Positions 9,318-18,803 are shown, counted from the stretch's first letter. The stretch is 64,000 nucleotides of DNA from Eubacterium nodatum ATCC 33099 (GCA_000510425.1 AZKM01000018.1:1-64000), one strand, 5' to 3'. The notes: generated by a model not told the origin, from the letters alone. Program-made: numbers and translations.

Positions 9318-10202
9318 CTATTTACTTTTTAAAATCGTAAGGATTATCTCCGGTCTGTTGTTCAGCCTGAAAGGAAAAATACTATTGCCAAGACCTCTGC
9401 TGATAATCATAGTTGTATTTCCCCATACATGAATGCCCTCTGTGAACTTCGGCATAATACCCTGCCCCGGTGCATATAGTCCCTGTCCGTTGGGTAATCT
9501 GAACTGTCCTCCGTGAGCATGTCCGCAGAACACCAGATTAGGATTCGCCGCTGCATATTCCTTGATATACTGAGGTTCATGGGAAAGTAAAATCGTATAA
9601 CTCCCATCTAACTCTGACAACAAAATTCTGACACTTTCAGAAAGAATTTCTCTGCTATAGTCTTCACCTAGCTCCCATGTCATCTCTTTTGTCCCCAGGA
9701 CAGTTTGTTCTGATAACCCCACTATATTGATATAATCATCGCCTCTTTTCACTCTTTTATATTCGTCCATGAGAATATGTACGCCTAAACCCTCAATTTC
9801 ATCGTAAAAATCCTCTATCATGTCCTTGTCCACCTTAAGCTCATGATTTCCGTTTACATAAAATACAGGGGCAAGACTGTTCAGCCCGACAACAGCCTTA
9901 AGAGCAAGGTCAAAATCAGTATGATTTCTATCCAGTAAATCTCCGGTAATAACTACTATATCAGGGCGAGCTCTCCGAACTGCTTTAATCAAATTTTTTT
10001 GGTCTTTTCCAAACTCCTGACTTTGCAGGTCGGAGACTTGAACGATTCTAAAGTTATCAAAACTCTTAGGAATCAGACTTGACTCAACCAGCCTCTTATT
10101 AACCTCTATTGATTTATTATTATATTTTAGATATTTGCCTATCCCGTATCCTGCCAGTGCCAGGGCACTCGCACCATAAATCGTTTTTTTCAGTAACTTC
10201 AT
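9318..10202 (-). CDS. Membrane-anchored metallophosphoesterase (YkuE-like)
   Basis: A calcineurin-like phosphoesterase with an N-terminal membrane anchor (residues ~8-25). The metal-binding motifs appear in order: DLQSQ, GDLLDRNH, GNHEL, SHEP and GHAHGGQ. YkuE-type enzymes act at the outer face of the membrane; some hydrolyse UDP-diacylglucosamine or other phosphoesters, but the substrate cannot be read from this sequence. It lies 9 bp downstream of the exonuclease III gene and is probably its operon partner. Confidence 0.87.
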   Translation of the reverse strand: MKLLKKTIYGASALALAGYGIGKYLKYNNKSIEVNKRLVESSLIPKSFDNFRIVQVSDLQSQEFGKDQKNLIKAVRRARPDIVVITGDLLDRNHTDFDLALKAVVGLNSLAPVFYVNGNHELKVDKDMIEDFYDEIEGLGVHILMDEYKRVKRGDDYINIVGLSEQTVLGTKEMTWELGEDYSREILSESVRILLSELDGSYTILLSHEPQYIKEYAAANPNLVFCGHAHGGQFRLPNGQGLYAPGQGIMPKFTEGIHVWGNTTMIISRGLGNSIFPFRLNNRPEIILTILKSK

Positions 10203-10211
10203 AATTTCCCC

Positions 10212-10961
10212 TTATAACTCAATTTCAAGTTCCACAGGGCAGTGGTCGCTGCCCATAATTTCCGAGTGAATTTTTGCTTCCTTTATTTTTTCCTTAATAT
10301 CATCGCTGACCAAAAAGTAGTCAATACGCCATCCTGCGTTATTTTTCCGTGCATTAAAGCGATATGACCACCAGCTGTAGGCACCTTCTGTATCAGGATA
10401 TAAGTACCTGAAGGTATCAACAAATCCCGAGTCAAGAAGCTCTCCGAACTTGCCCCTTTCTTCATCTGAAAATCCTGCGTTTCCACGATTGCTTCCCGGA
10501 TTTTTAAGGTCAATTTCTTCATGGGCTACATTCAGATCCCCACACATAATAACAGGTTTTTTTGCCGATAGTTCTTTCAAAAATAATCTTATATCATCTT
10601 CCCACTTCATCCTGTAATCTATACGCTTAAGTTTTTCCTGTGCATTGGGCACATAAACATTTATCAGATAGAAATTGTCGTACTCAAGGATGATTCCTCT
10701 TCCTTCGTCATCATGCTCTCCAAAATTATATTGAACACTGACAGGTTCTTTTTTTGCAAAAATTGCAGTGCCTGAATAGCCCTTTCTCTCGGCGTAACAA
10801 TAAAACTCTCTGTACTCCGGAAGATCAACAACTGCCTGCCCTTCTTGCATTTTTGTCTCCTGAATACAGAAAAAATCGGCATCCTGCTCTTTAACTATAT
10901 CTTCAAATCCTTTTTTTAAAACGGCTCTAAGTCCGTTTACATTCCAGGAAATCAGTCTCAT
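10212..10961 (-). CDS. xth: Exodeoxyribonuclease III / AP endonuclease
   Basis: Base-excision repair enzyme cutting at abasic sites. The start MRLISWNVNGLRA, metal ligand region IQETKMQ, catalytic GDLNVAHEEIDL and C-terminal GSDHCPVELEI are all present. The length of 249 aa is normal. It follows an extended -10 promoter at 11007-11015 and precedes the phosphoesterase gene by 9 bp. Confidence 0.95.
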   Translation of the reverse strand: MRLISWNVNGLRAVLKKGFEDIVKEQDADFFCIQETKMQEGQAVVDLPEYREFYCYAERKGYSGTAIFAKKEPVSVQYNFGEHDDEGRGIILEYDNFYLINVYVPNAQEKLKRIDYRMKWEDDIRLFLKELSAKKPVIMCGDLNVAHEEIDLKNPGSNRGNAGFSDEERGKFGELLDSGFVDTFRYLYPDTEGAYSWWSYRFNARKNNAGWRIDYFLVSDDIKEKIKEAKIHSEIMGSDHCPVELEIEL

Positions 10962-11006
10962 ATATATTCTCCTCGTATAATATATTTTTAAAATTCATTC
11001 CCATAC

Positions 11007-11015
11007 ATTATACCA
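11007..11015 (-). promoter_or_regulatory. Extended -10 promoter of xth
   Basis: TGGTATAAT on the minus strand is a perfect extended -10 element 45 bp upstream of the xth start codon. Confidence 0.55.
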
Positions 11016-11117
11016 CAAAAAATTGAAACCTTACCCCGCATGATGCAAATTTCGTCAGCACCGGAACTTACTTTGCGAATCTACCGGTTTCTCTGTAAAA
11101 CTTATCCTCCCTGCAAT

Positions 11118-11149
11118 AAAATCTCCCAAGCACAGGCTTGGGAGGTTTT
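11118..11149. terminator. Bidirectional terminator in the xth-HMA gap
   Basis: CTCCCAAGC and GCTTGGGAG form a strong stem with a 4-nt loop, flanked by AAAAT and TTTTA, so it works on either strand. It lies in the 388-bp gene-free stretch 10962-11349, which otherwise holds the xth promoter and a short tandem repeat. Confidence 0.7.
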
Positions 11150-11150
11150 A

Positions 11151-11176
11151 TATGAGTTAATATGAGTTAATATGAG
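11151..11176. repeat. Short tandem repeat, 10-bp unit
   Basis: The unit TATGAGTTAA occurs twice in tandem followed by a partial third copy (TATGAG). It abuts the terminator hairpin. No function is apparent. Confidence 0.6.
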
Positions 11177-11349
11177 AAAGAATGTTATTAAGAAAGTTTT
11201 TCTTTGTCTTAAAGGTTTGTTATCTCCTTTTGACAGTTATAAGTATACCTAAATATTATGTTGAACAATGCATAATTTCTTGTATGTTTATAGCTTATAT
11301 TTTGTCATCCAACATATAAAAACGACACAGAAATAACAATATTCTCACC

Positions 11350-11598
11350 TTACCAACGGAAAAAGCCCTTTTTTTCGTAAGGAGCTCTTTCAATCTCCAA
11401 AACCTTATAGCCCATTTCACCTAAAGCTTCCCTTAACGCTTCATCGCTTATATTATCCTCTGTTATAATTTCCGCAATTCCCTTTGAGTGATTTGCTTTG
11501 ACCTTCTTCACATTGAAATGTTTCCTCACAAGGTTATTAACATGTGCGTCGCACATTCCACATGACATACCGTCTATTTTGACCGTCAGCTTCTCCAT
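11350..11598 (-). CDS. Heavy-metal-associated (HMA) domain protein, CopZ-like
   Basis: An 82-aa single HMA domain with the ferredoxin-like pattern and the metal-binding motif GMSCGMC at residues 9-15. Such proteins carry Cu(I) or a similar soft metal to P-type ATPases. The C-terminus adds ~12 residues ending in GFFRW beyond the domain. No copper ATPase is adjacent; the nearest P1B-type ATPase (16465-18537) is separated by other genes, so pairing is only a possibility. It is preceded by TGGAGG-type Shine-Dalgarno sequence. Confidence 0.85.
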   Translation of the reverse strand: MEKLTVKIDGMSCGMCDAHVNNLVRKHFNVKKVKANHSKGIAEIITEDNISDEALREALGEMGYKVLEIERAPYEKKGFFRW

Positions 11599-11752
11599 TT
11601 ATATTTCCTCCATATGTAATCAGGCACTAATTGATTGCAATTTAAAGGTTTATAGACCTTATACCTCTCATAAAACAAGCTACCGCAACCTTTATGCCAT
11701 AGTCTTAAAGGTGTCTGCTATTCATCAATATCAATACTGTTGCAGGTTCTCT

Positions 11753-14020
11753 TTATTCCATATTCTTAAGGGCTTCTGACATGGAAATCTTTCTTATCTT
11801 CAGTAAAAGAATGCTCTGAATTATAAAGTAGCTTACAATTCCAATTATCACGACTGAAGGAAGCACCCAAGACGGGATATAATAATCCAGCCAGCCTCTC
11901 ATTTTACTTCTCAACATAAATTTATAAAGTTTTTCCAAAACGGGTTCAATGACAAATATCCCTCCAATCAGGGATAATACCACCACTATGCCGGTTGCCC
12001 TGTTATAAAGTTTTCCCGCTTCGTTACTCGTATACCCTAAAATTTTTATCATAGAGATAGCATTCGAATTTTTTTCTACTATTATCTTTGCCAGTAAATA
12101 AATAACCAACATGTATAAAACAACGGCAAATACCTTTATCGTATTGAACGCAGCACTCATAGAGTCTGCAAGTTGCCTCGATACCTTTTTTAAGTCTTCT
12201 TTCGTTATCGTTGTTGCAATATACTCTTTTTTCAATTCCTTTAACTTATAATCCGAAAAATACCCGTTATAGTAGCCTTTCCTTTTATTAAATGTTTTTT
12301 CAAAATACCCCGCCTTCATAAAAATTCCAAAACTTCCGGTATATTGATATACTCCTGCTATTTTAAATTTATATATTTTATCACTGTACTTCTTCTTGAT
12401 TTTGACAGTATCTCCTATTTTCAGGTCATATTTCTCCATATAATTGCTGGTTGCCACCACCTGATCTCTATTTTGAGGCAACTTTATGCTAGTCATATAC
12501 TTGGATTTTTCCTTGATTCCATAGGCACTTATATCGTCTTTTTCATTTATCTGTAAGGATTCAATACTGTATTTTTCTGCCTTACGCAAATCCGGATTCC
12601 CTTTGGTTTTAACCGGTACCGGAACTTTCAACACATACTGATACTTTGCAAAAAGGGACTTGTCAACGGCTTCTGAATAGTGGCTGATTAAAGGTTTCAA
12701 GGCAAGCCCGAACAAGAGCAGCAAGCTTGCCATCACAATGCCAATTACCATTATTAAATAAGTGCTTTTATTCTGTAGAATAATCCTTATACGAAATCTG
12801 CTGAGAAACGGCAGATTTCCAAGTTTGATAGCACGCTTTGCTTTCCGCATTTTGAAATCTCTTCGTAAAAACTTCATAGGTGAAAGTCGGAAAGTCCATA
12901 TCATTACCGAAAGCACCACAATTACAATTATTATCAAAGGTATGACTGTTGTAAGTATAAAGGCCTCCTCATTCCAAAGAGTCTTGTAAGTAGTCAGAGA
13001 ATAGCTGTTATAATATAACGCCGCCATCATATTTTTGAACTTCCAGTAACCGAGAATGTTCCCCACAATAGCTGCAATAAAAGTAACCACCAATGGAAGA
13101 ATTATATAGTGACTGATTAAAGATAATCTGGAGTAGCCTGATGCTCTCAAGGTACCTATAGCTCCGGCTTCTGTCTCAAGGGTACTTCTCGTAGTCACTC
13201 CGAATACAAAAGCAATAATCACTATAATTATATACAACAACAGTAAAAACATTCCTTTATCGCTGCCCATATCGTCACCCGTAAAGGTGATTGATTGATT
13301 ATCCAGCCTTTGCACCATATCTTCCAAAACATTTGTTCTGCTTGTCATTATAACTTTAGTTATGGACTTACTCTTTCTGCTGCGGGCTTTTTCACCCAAA
13401 TTCCTGTCATGATTTGTCCATGCATATTGGTAATGGGTAACTTCATCAATTTTTTTAAATGCAGCCTGCTTCACTATGCCAACTCCAAATTGAGTGTTGT
13501 CAAACATTATGTCTGCATTATTTTCAAACATTGCACTATAATCCGATAGGGCAACATAACCACTGACTTTAAACTTGGTTTTACCGATTTTAACTTTATC
13601 TCCTATATTTATTTTATTATTGATTGCAAATAGACGATCAAGGGCTATCTCATCCTTATTTCCGGGAAGCCTGCCTTTAAGAACATCTTGTCTGTTAACC
13701 TGATCTCTGGTTACGAAAATCCTGATTTTGTGATTCGACTTACTCCTTGCAGTCTTATAAAAAGATTTATATACTTTTACATGCTTCTTTTCTATATCCT
13801 GAATCAGTGACTTGCTTGCCTTTGCCCCTAATGTAAAATGTCCATCCTCTACATTATACTTTTCAAAACTCTCGTCATAGGTCTTCTTCAGACTGTTGTC
13901 CGCTACAAGAAATCCTGAAACTCCACCAATCATAATAACCAGAAAAAGAAACAATGCAATATATTTTCCAAAGTCTGCTTTGAGTTCCCTAAAAATTCTT
14001 TTGTTAAGTGGATTTTTCAT
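11753..14020 (-). CDS. ABC transporter permease, FtsX/MacB-like, 8 TM
   Basis: A 755-aa duplicated FtsX-type permease. One TM near residue 20 is followed by a large extracytoplasmic domain, three TMs (~255-390), a TM around 425, a second extracytoplasmic domain and three C-terminal TMs. This architecture is typical of Firmicute permeases for lipid, lipoprotein or antimicrobial peptide handling. The sequence is very Lys-rich in the external domains. The cognate ATPase gene lies 7 bp upstream on the same strand. Substrate unknown; no two-component system is adjacent, so a bacteriocin-sensing role is not supported. Confidence 0.87.
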   Translation of the reverse strand: MKNPLNKRIFRELKADFGKYIALFLFLVIMIGGVSGFLVADNSLKKTYDESFEKYNVEDGHFTLGAKASKSLIQDIEKKHVKVYKSFYKTARSKSNHKIRIFVTRDQVNRQDVLKGRLPGNKDEIALDRLFAINNKINIGDKVKIGKTKFKVSGYVALSDYSAMFENNADIMFDNTQFGVGIVKQAAFKKIDEVTHYQYAWTNHDRNLGEKARSRKSKSITKVIMTSRTNVLEDMVQRLDNQSITFTGDDMGSDKGMFLLLLYIIIVIIAFVFGVTTRSTLETEAGAIGTLRASGYSRLSLISHYIILPLVVTFIAAIVGNILGYWKFKNMMAALYYNSYSLTTYKTLWNEEAFILTTVIPLIIIVIVVLSVMIWTFRLSPMKFLRRDFKMRKAKRAIKLGNLPFLSRFRIRIILQNKSTYLIMVIGIVMASLLLLFGLALKPLISHYSEAVDKSLFAKYQYVLKVPVPVKTKGNPDLRKAEKYSIESLQINEKDDISAYGIKEKSKYMTSIKLPQNRDQVVATSNYMEKYDLKIGDTVKIKKKYSDKIYKFKIAGVYQYTGSFGIFMKAGYFEKTFNKRKGYYNGYFSDYKLKELKKEYIATTITKEDLKKVSRQLADSMSAAFNTIKVFAVVLYMLVIYLLAKIIVEKNSNAISMIKILGYTSNEAGKLYNRATGIVVVLSLIGGIFVIEPVLEKLYKFMLRSKMRGWLDYYIPSWVLPSVVIIGIVSYFIIQSILLLKIRKISMSEALKNME

Positions 14021-14027
14021 GCTGCAC

Positions 14028-14726
14028 CTACCATTCCAAATCTTCAGCCCTTGTCTTTGACTGATTTTCCTTTCTGTCGATAATTCTACCGTCCTTTATG
14101 AGCAAAACTATATCCGCCATTTTACGAAGCGCCTCGTTATGAGTGACTAAGATAACGGTAGTTCCGTATTTTTCATTTACCTCTTGTATGAGTTTCAAAA
14201 TTTCCTTAGATGTATTGTAATCCAAAGCTCCTGTGGGTTCGTCGCAGAGCAAAACCCCGGGTCTTTTGGCAATAGCCCTCCCAATTGCAGTTCTCTGCTG
14301 CTGTCCTCCGGAAAGCTGGCTCGGTAATTTATCTTTATGCTCCCAAAGTCCCAGTACATTTAATAAGTCATCAACAGGCAGAGGATTTCCGGAAAGATAT
14401 GCCCCTACCTCAATATTTTCCTTAGCCGTAAGATTTGGAATCAAGTTGTAGGACTGAAAAACATATCCTAAATACTCTCTTCTATACTTGGATAAAATCC
14501 TTTCACTTTTTCCTGTAAGTTCTTTTCCGTCTATTTTAATAGTTCCGGATGTGGCTTCTTCGATTCCTCCAATTATATTTAGAAGTGTCGACTTCCCCGA
14601 ACCCGATGGACCAAGCATAACGCAAATATCGCCCTCCTTAATGCCACAAGTAATACCGTGAAGTACTTCTTGCCGATTGTCTTTTTCTCCAAAAGATTTG
14701 AAGATTTCTTTCATTTCAAGATACAT
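14028..14726 (-). CDS. ABC transporter ATP-binding protein, MacB/LolD type
   Basis: Walker A GPSGSGKST, signature LSGGQQQR, Walker B LLCDEPTGALD and the H-loop VTHN are complete in a 232-aa single domain. It pairs with the FtsX-like permease directly downstream. The IIGGIEEATSG and LIPNLTAKEN stretches are typical of the MacB/LolD/FtsE group, which drive mechanotransmission rather than classical import. Confidence 0.93.
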   Translation of the reverse strand: MYLEMKEIFKSFGEKDNRQEVLHGITCGIKEGDICVMLGPSGSGKSTLLNIIGGIEEATSGTIKIDGKELTGKSERILSKYRREYLGYVFQSYNLIPNLTAKENIEVGAYLSGNPLPVDDLLNVLGLWEHKDKLPSQLSGGQQQRTAIGRAIAKRPGVLLCDEPTGALDYNTSKEILKLIQEVNEKYGTTVILVTHNEALRKMADIVLLIKDGRIIDRKENQSKTRAEDLEW

Positions 14727-14888
14727 TGATTTAGAATCCCCTTCCCTAAATATTTACGCTCGCTGTAACTTATCATCACTGCAGATTATCACTCCTATAA
14801 GCTGTCAAATCTGTAAATACTAAGCTATGCAAATTATATATTAACTCAGTAATCTACATCTTACCATTTTATCATATAAGGTGAAACA

Positions 14889-14916
14889 CCGGAATCCCAC
14901 CAATGTGTGATTCCGG
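14889..14916. terminator. Hairpin near the flavodoxin operon
   Basis: CCGGAATC and GATTCCGG form an 8-bp stem with a 12-nt loop 21 bp downstream of the flavodoxin stop codon. The T tail is weak, so termination is likely but not certain. Confidence 0.45.
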
Positions 14917-14936
14917 CTTATCCCCTTTATATCAAG

Positions 14937-15359
14937 TTAGACTGCAAGCGATGCTCCAAGCTCTTTGCACTCTGCTGTACCCTCATCATCCGGAGCATAG
15001 TTGCACATTACACTACCTGCTGCAAGTTTAATCCCTGCCGATGTGCAATCATCCTCCCAATCACGAATCCACTGACCATCTCCCCAGCCGTAGGATCCGA
15101 AAAGAGCTACTTTTTTATCCTTTAAGCTGTCTTTAATATCATCATACATAGGTTGGAACTCTCCTTCTTCCAAAACCTCGTCCCCCATAGCAGCACAACC
15201 CAATGCAATACTGTCAAAATCTGCTGTCATTCCTGCGTTAAATTCCTCCGGTGTGAAAATTGATACCTCAGCACCCTTTTCCTTAGCACCTTCAGCCACA
15301 GCCTGTGCCATCATTTCGGTGTTGCCTGTTCCACTCCAATATACTACTGCTACTTTCAT
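14937..15359 (-). CDS. Flavodoxin
   Basis: Short-chain flavodoxin of 140 aa. The FMN phosphate loop SGTGNTE is at residues 9-15, and the isoalloxazine-flanking loops are GCAAMGDE and SYGWGDGQW. It carries low-potential electrons and often replaces ferredoxin when iron is scarce. It is the last gene of the DUF2325-DUF3793-flavodoxin set, 26 bp after DUF3793, downstream of a palindrome resembling a metal-repressor site, which fits iron control. Confidence 0.95.
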   Translation of the reverse strand: MKVAVVYWSGTGNTEMMAQAVAEGAKEKGAEVSIFTPEEFNAGMTADFDSIALGCAAMGDEVLEEGEFQPMYDDIKDSLKDKKVALFGSYGWGDGQWIRDWEDDCTSAGIKLAAGSVMCNYAPDDEGTAECKELGASLAV

Positions 15360-15385
15360 TTCTTCTCTTTTCCTTTCTGCTAAAA

Positions 15386-15946
15386 TTAAACTGCTACGAT
15401 CAGCCTTTCAACTGACCTTCCTTTCATTAACTGCTCGCTGTATGCTTTGGTACATTTTTTGAAGCGATTAAAAATCTTCTGAGCTTCCTCTGCATCGCCA
15501 TACACCTTCCATGTTCCAACGCACTTACAGTTCTCGGCTTTATTATCTATAAAACCCTTAACATCCTCTGAAGGATATCCCAGAAACAAGCCTATTTCAT
15601 GGGGAAAATCCTCTGCATTTCTCATTCTTTTCATCAGTTGGCCGAGAAGGTGACTTCCATCACCATACGAATAACCACATTTTTCAAGAATACACCTTGC
15701 AATCGGACATTCCAAATCCTTCTGAAGTTGCTTAGGTCTATATAAATATATAACCGCCTTATTATCAAAATATCTAAGAGGCAAAATACGAAGTCCCTTC
15801 GGGGAAATCATTCTATTAAGTTCTCTGAGGTCTTGGTATAATTCCTGTAAATTACCAATCCTACAGGTAAAGATATTACCTGTTTTCAGTCCCGCCATGG
15901 TAGGCGAACAATGACCTATCAATAAATCCTCTGATATTCTAACCAT
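15386..15946 (-). CDS. DUF3793 family protein
   Basis: A 186-aa protein that I place in DUF3793 by its recurring patterns LRILPLRYFDNKAVIYLYRP, EIGLFLGYPSEDV and CKCVGTWKVYGD. The family has no established function; in Clostridia it is regularly found with flavodoxin and iron-transport genes, as here. Several Cys residues are conserved in appearance (CPIARC, NCKCVG). No membrane segment is seen. Confidence 0.85.
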   Translation of the reverse strand: MVRISEDLLIGHCSPTMAGLKTGNIFTCRIGNLQELYQDLRELNRMISPKGLRILPLRYFDNKAVIYLYRPKQLQKDLECPIARCILEKCGYSYGDGSHLLGQLMKRMRNAEDFPHEIGLFLGYPSEDVKGFIDNKAENCKCVGTWKVYGDAEEAQKIFNRFKKCTKAYSEQLMKGRSVERLIVAV

Positions 15947-15968
15947 AATTGATGTTTAACTCCTACTC

Positions 15969-16247
15969 CTATGCATGTTGTTCCATAATATTTCTCAAGG
16001 CAGCCATCGAGCTGGAATGTGATCTCACAATTACCGTATCTGTACCTTTGGTTTTGCTAAGTGCTGTTCTCACCATTTTGTGGGAAACGGTACTTGTAAA
16101 TAAAACCATAAGATCAGGACATCCGATTTTCTTTTTCATAGCTTCGTTATAATTTACAAAAACCTTAGCTTTACACTGGTACTCCTTGCATAAACTTTTG
16201 TATTTACAAACCATACACTCGTTACCGCCTATTATCACTACACTCAT
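15969..16247 (-). CDS. DUF2325 domain-containing protein
   Basis: A ~92-aa protein beginning MSVVIIGGNECM, with CKYKSLC and a C-terminal TDTVIVRSHSSSM motif that places it in DUF2325. The start at 16247 is chosen because AAAGGAAG precedes it; a longer upstream frame lacks a ribosome site. First gene of the DUF2325-DUF3793-flavodoxin operon. Function is not established. Confidence 0.8.
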   Translation of the reverse strand: MSVVIIGGNECMVCKYKSLCKEYQCKAKVFVNYNEAMKKKIGCPDLMVLFTSTVSHKMVRTALSKTKGTDTVIVRSHSSSMAALRNIMEQHA

Positions 16248-16321
16248 GAGTATCTTCCTTTCTACTATCGGTAATTCAATTATCATGTAAACTCCAGTCA
16301 TCAGATGTAGAGCCGACCATC

Positions 16322-16343
16322 GTGGTTAGTTTTAACTAACCAC
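16322..16343. promoter_or_regulatory. Palindromic operator upstream of the DUF2325-flavodoxin operon
   Basis: GTGGTTAGTT and AACTAACCAC form a perfect 10-bp-arm palindrome with a 2-bp centre, about 75 bp before the DUF2325 start. On the minus strand a -35-like TTGACA (16347-16352) lies next to it, so the palindrome would cover the -10 region, a classic repressor position. A second partial repeat GGTTA-N8-TAACC is at 16386-16403. The shape fits a DtxR/MntR-family metal repressor such as the one encoded at 22385-22756; binding is inferred. Confidence 0.65.
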
Positions 16344-16464
16344 ATTTGTCAAAAATTAGTCAACCATTCGGATAGTTTATACCCGGGTTAAATAAATCTA
16401 ACCATGTTTTAAAAAAAATATCCCGAGATGCCTCATTTTTTAGAGACATCTCTTTAAAATCAAT

Positions 16465-18537
16465 TTATTCCTTAATTAAGTTTCTCATGCTATTGGTACT
16501 AATTAACAAAGTAGACATATTATGCAGAAGTGCTGAGGTTGGAGGCTGTATAATGCCTGCAACTCCAAGTGCAATAAGTCCTCCGTTAAAACCGATGATA
16601 CCTCTGTAATTATTATTTATTCGCCTCATCAATTCATTAGATATAGCTTTGAGCCTTGCAAGCCCGTATAAATCATCACATGCAATCGTTATATCTGCAA
16701 TTTCTCTTGCAATTGCAGCACCGTCACTGATGGCAATCCCCGCATCCGCTTCTGATAATGCAGGAGAATCGTTTACTCCGTCTCCAATCATTATAACTCT
16801 GCGTCCAAGTTCTTTTTCTTTCCTGATATAATTAGCCTTATCTTCCGGCAATACTTCCGAAAAGTACTCATCTACACCTATTGTGGATGCAACGGAAGCT
16901 GCAGTTTTTTCACTATCACCGGTCATCATAACCACATTTTTGATACCAAGTCCGCGAAGCTCCAAGATAACATCTCCTGCTTCTTCTCTGACAGGGTCGC
17001 TTATACATATCACTGCTGCAAGTTTTCCGGAAATAGCCATATAAAGGTGTGAATACTCATCAGGCAAGTTGGAAAATTTCTCCTCTTCGCCCTCCGGTAC
17101 TGTAGCTTTTTCATCTTGAAAAACGAAGTGATGACTTCCTATTATGGCTTTCTGTCCATCTACTACGCTGGAAATTCCATGGGCAACTACATATTCAACC
17201 TTTGAGTGCCGTTCTTCATGATGCAGTCCTCTAAGCCTTGCCTCTTCCACAACTGCATTTGCAATGGAGTGCGGATAATGTTCCTCGAGGCATGCTGCAA
17301 GTCTAAGCATCTCAAGCCTGTCATTACCTCCAAAAGCAATAACATCCGCTACCTTTGGTGTAGCATGGGTTAATGTCCCCGTTTTATCAAAAACTATAGT
17401 ATCCGCCTCTGCAACAGCTTCCATAAACTTTCCGCCTTTAACGGATATATCATAGCCATTTGCTTCTCTCATAGCTGAAAGCACGGAAATCGGCATTGCC
17501 AGCTTTAGCGCACACGAGAAATCTACCATTAAAACAGACAAAGCTCTGGTTACATTCCCTGTAAACAAGTAAACCAATCCGGTTCCTAACAGAGTATATG
17601 GTACAAGGTGGTCAGCCAGATGGGATGCCTTGTCTTCGCTTGCCGATTTGAGTTTTTCTGATTCCTCAATCATTTCAACGATTCTGTCATACCTTCCGCT
17701 GCCTGTGGTTTTCTCTACCCGAATTATGCAGGCACCCTCTTCCACAACAGTTCCCGCATAGACATAGCTGTCTTCTTCTTTCCTGACCGGCATCGATTCA
17801 CCTGTCATTGATGCCTGGTTAACATAGGCTTCGCCATAGACCACTTTCCCGTCCAGAGGAATCATGCTTCCTGTTCTGACAACAATATTATCTCCCGCCT
17901 TAATTTCTGTAATCGGGACTAAAAGCTCCTGCTTATCCTGAACAAGCCAAACCTTGTCTACATTGAGAGACATCGTTCTTGCCAGATCATCCACACTCTT
18001 CTTGTGTGTCCATTCCTCCAGAGTTTCTCCAACATTAAGAAGGAACATCACGGATGCTGCGGTATCAAAGTCTCCTCTCAAAAGAGAAACCCCAATCGCA
18101 GTAGCATCCAAAACCGGAACTTCAATCTTGCCGTCCATTAAGGTTTGAGCACCCTTGCAGATATATTTTATTGCCCTGTATACTGTCATAACAGCTCTGA
18201 ATTGAGCAGGCAAGAATAGTCTGAAACACGTTCTTTTGACAATGCTCATAATTAATTTTTCACGATAACCTCTGTTAAGCTTTCTGCCCGTTTTTTCCGG
18301 CAAAATATCTTTGAAGCTTTCAAAATCATATTTCTTGAGAGCATCAATAATGACAGCTTTGCATGTATTATGGTGAATAGTTGCACAGCATGTTCTCTCA
18401 TCAACGCTAACCTTCAATATTCCCTCGATGCCTGCTAAATAGTACTCAAGGACATCCGCTTCAAGTAAAGTCATCTTCTTTTGACATGCTCTCACTCTGA
18501 GCCTGCGTCCGGATTCATGTTCTATACTAAATCTCAT
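16465..18537 (-). CDS. P1B-type heavy-metal-translocating ATPase with an SCALKL motif
   Basis: A 690-aa membrane ATPase that exports a transition metal. TGESMPV (actuator), DKTGTLT (phosphorylation), MTGDSEKTA and GDGVNDSPAL (hinge) are all intact. The N-terminus has no CxxC metal domain. The membrane metal-binding motif, normally CPC, SPC or TPC, is replaced by FSCALKLAMPI. The metal is therefore uncertain; Mn, Fe or Zn are all possible. Its small membrane neighbour (18546-18803) ends 9 bp upstream, suggesting a functional pair. Confidence 0.92.
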   Translation of the reverse strand: MRFSIEHESGRRLRVRACQKKMTLLEADVLEYYLAGIEGILKVSVDERTCCATIHHNTCKAVIIDALKKYDFESFKDILPEKTGRKLNRGYREKLIMSIVKRTCFRLFLPAQFRAVMTVYRAIKYICKGAQTLMDGKIEVPVLDATAIGVSLLRGDFDTAASVMFLLNVGETLEEWTHKKSVDDLARTMSLNVDKVWLVQDKQELLVPITEIKAGDNIVVRTGSMIPLDGKVVYGEAYVNQASMTGESMPVRKEEDSYVYAGTVVEEGACIIRVEKTTGSGRYDRIVEMIEESEKLKSASEDKASHLADHLVPYTLLGTGLVYLFTGNVTRALSVLMVDFSCALKLAMPISVLSAMREANGYDISVKGGKFMEAVAEADTIVFDKTGTLTHATPKVADVIAFGGNDRLEMLRLAACLEEHYPHSIANAVVEEARLRGLHHEERHSKVEYVVAHGISSVVDGQKAIIGSHHFVFQDEKATVPEGEEEKFSNLPDEYSHLYMAISGKLAAVICISDPVREEAGDVILELRGLGIKNVVMMTGDSEKTAASVASTIGVDEYFSEVLPEDKANYIRKEKELGRRVIMIGDGVNDSPALSEADAGIAISDGAAIAREIADITIACDDLYGLARLKAISNELMRRINNNYRGIIGFNGGLIALGVAGIIQPPTSALLHNMSTLLISTNSMRNLIKE

Positions 18538-18545
18538 AATAGAAA

Positions 18546-18803
18546 CTATTCACTTTCAACGATTTCTCTTTTTTCTTCTGCTTCACGACTTTCGTTCAGA
18601 TCCTGTGCATCAGCAAGAATATCGCCGCAATTTTCCTTGACTTTTGCGACCGTACTCATCACTGAATCCTTTGCACGAAGAGTCAAAGCTGTTGCATTTG
18701 TATATACTTTCCTTGCATCACGACCGGTCAAAACCTTAATTCCTGCCGTACCGAGTAGAATTCCACCTGCTAAAAAACCGGTTCTTTCCCAAAATTTTTT
18801 CAT
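18546..18803 (-). CDS. DUF6110-type small membrane protein paired with the P1B ATPase
   Basis: 85 aa with one glycine-rich TM helix near residues 9-25 (GGILLGTAG), a basic juxtamembrane stretch, a long helix and a Glu-rich C-terminus (SREAEEKREIVESE). I place it in DUF6110 from memory of such neighbours. The layout recalls mycobacterial PacL/DUF1490 partners of CtpC-type ATPases, which use an acidic C-terminus to handle metal; that comparison is inference. It has its own promoter upstream and is 9 bp from the ATPase gene. Confidence 0.7.
   Translation of the reverse strand: MKKFWERTGFLAGGILLGTAGIKVLTGRDARKVYTNATALTLRAKDSVMSTVAKVKENCGDILADAQDLNESREAEEKREIVESE

Noticed and set aside
11030..11115. 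Cyclic-di-GMP-type riboswitch in the xth-HMA gap
   Set aside because: A CGCAAAG string looked suggestive, but the paired segments and the GAAA tetraloop region of the aptamer are missing.
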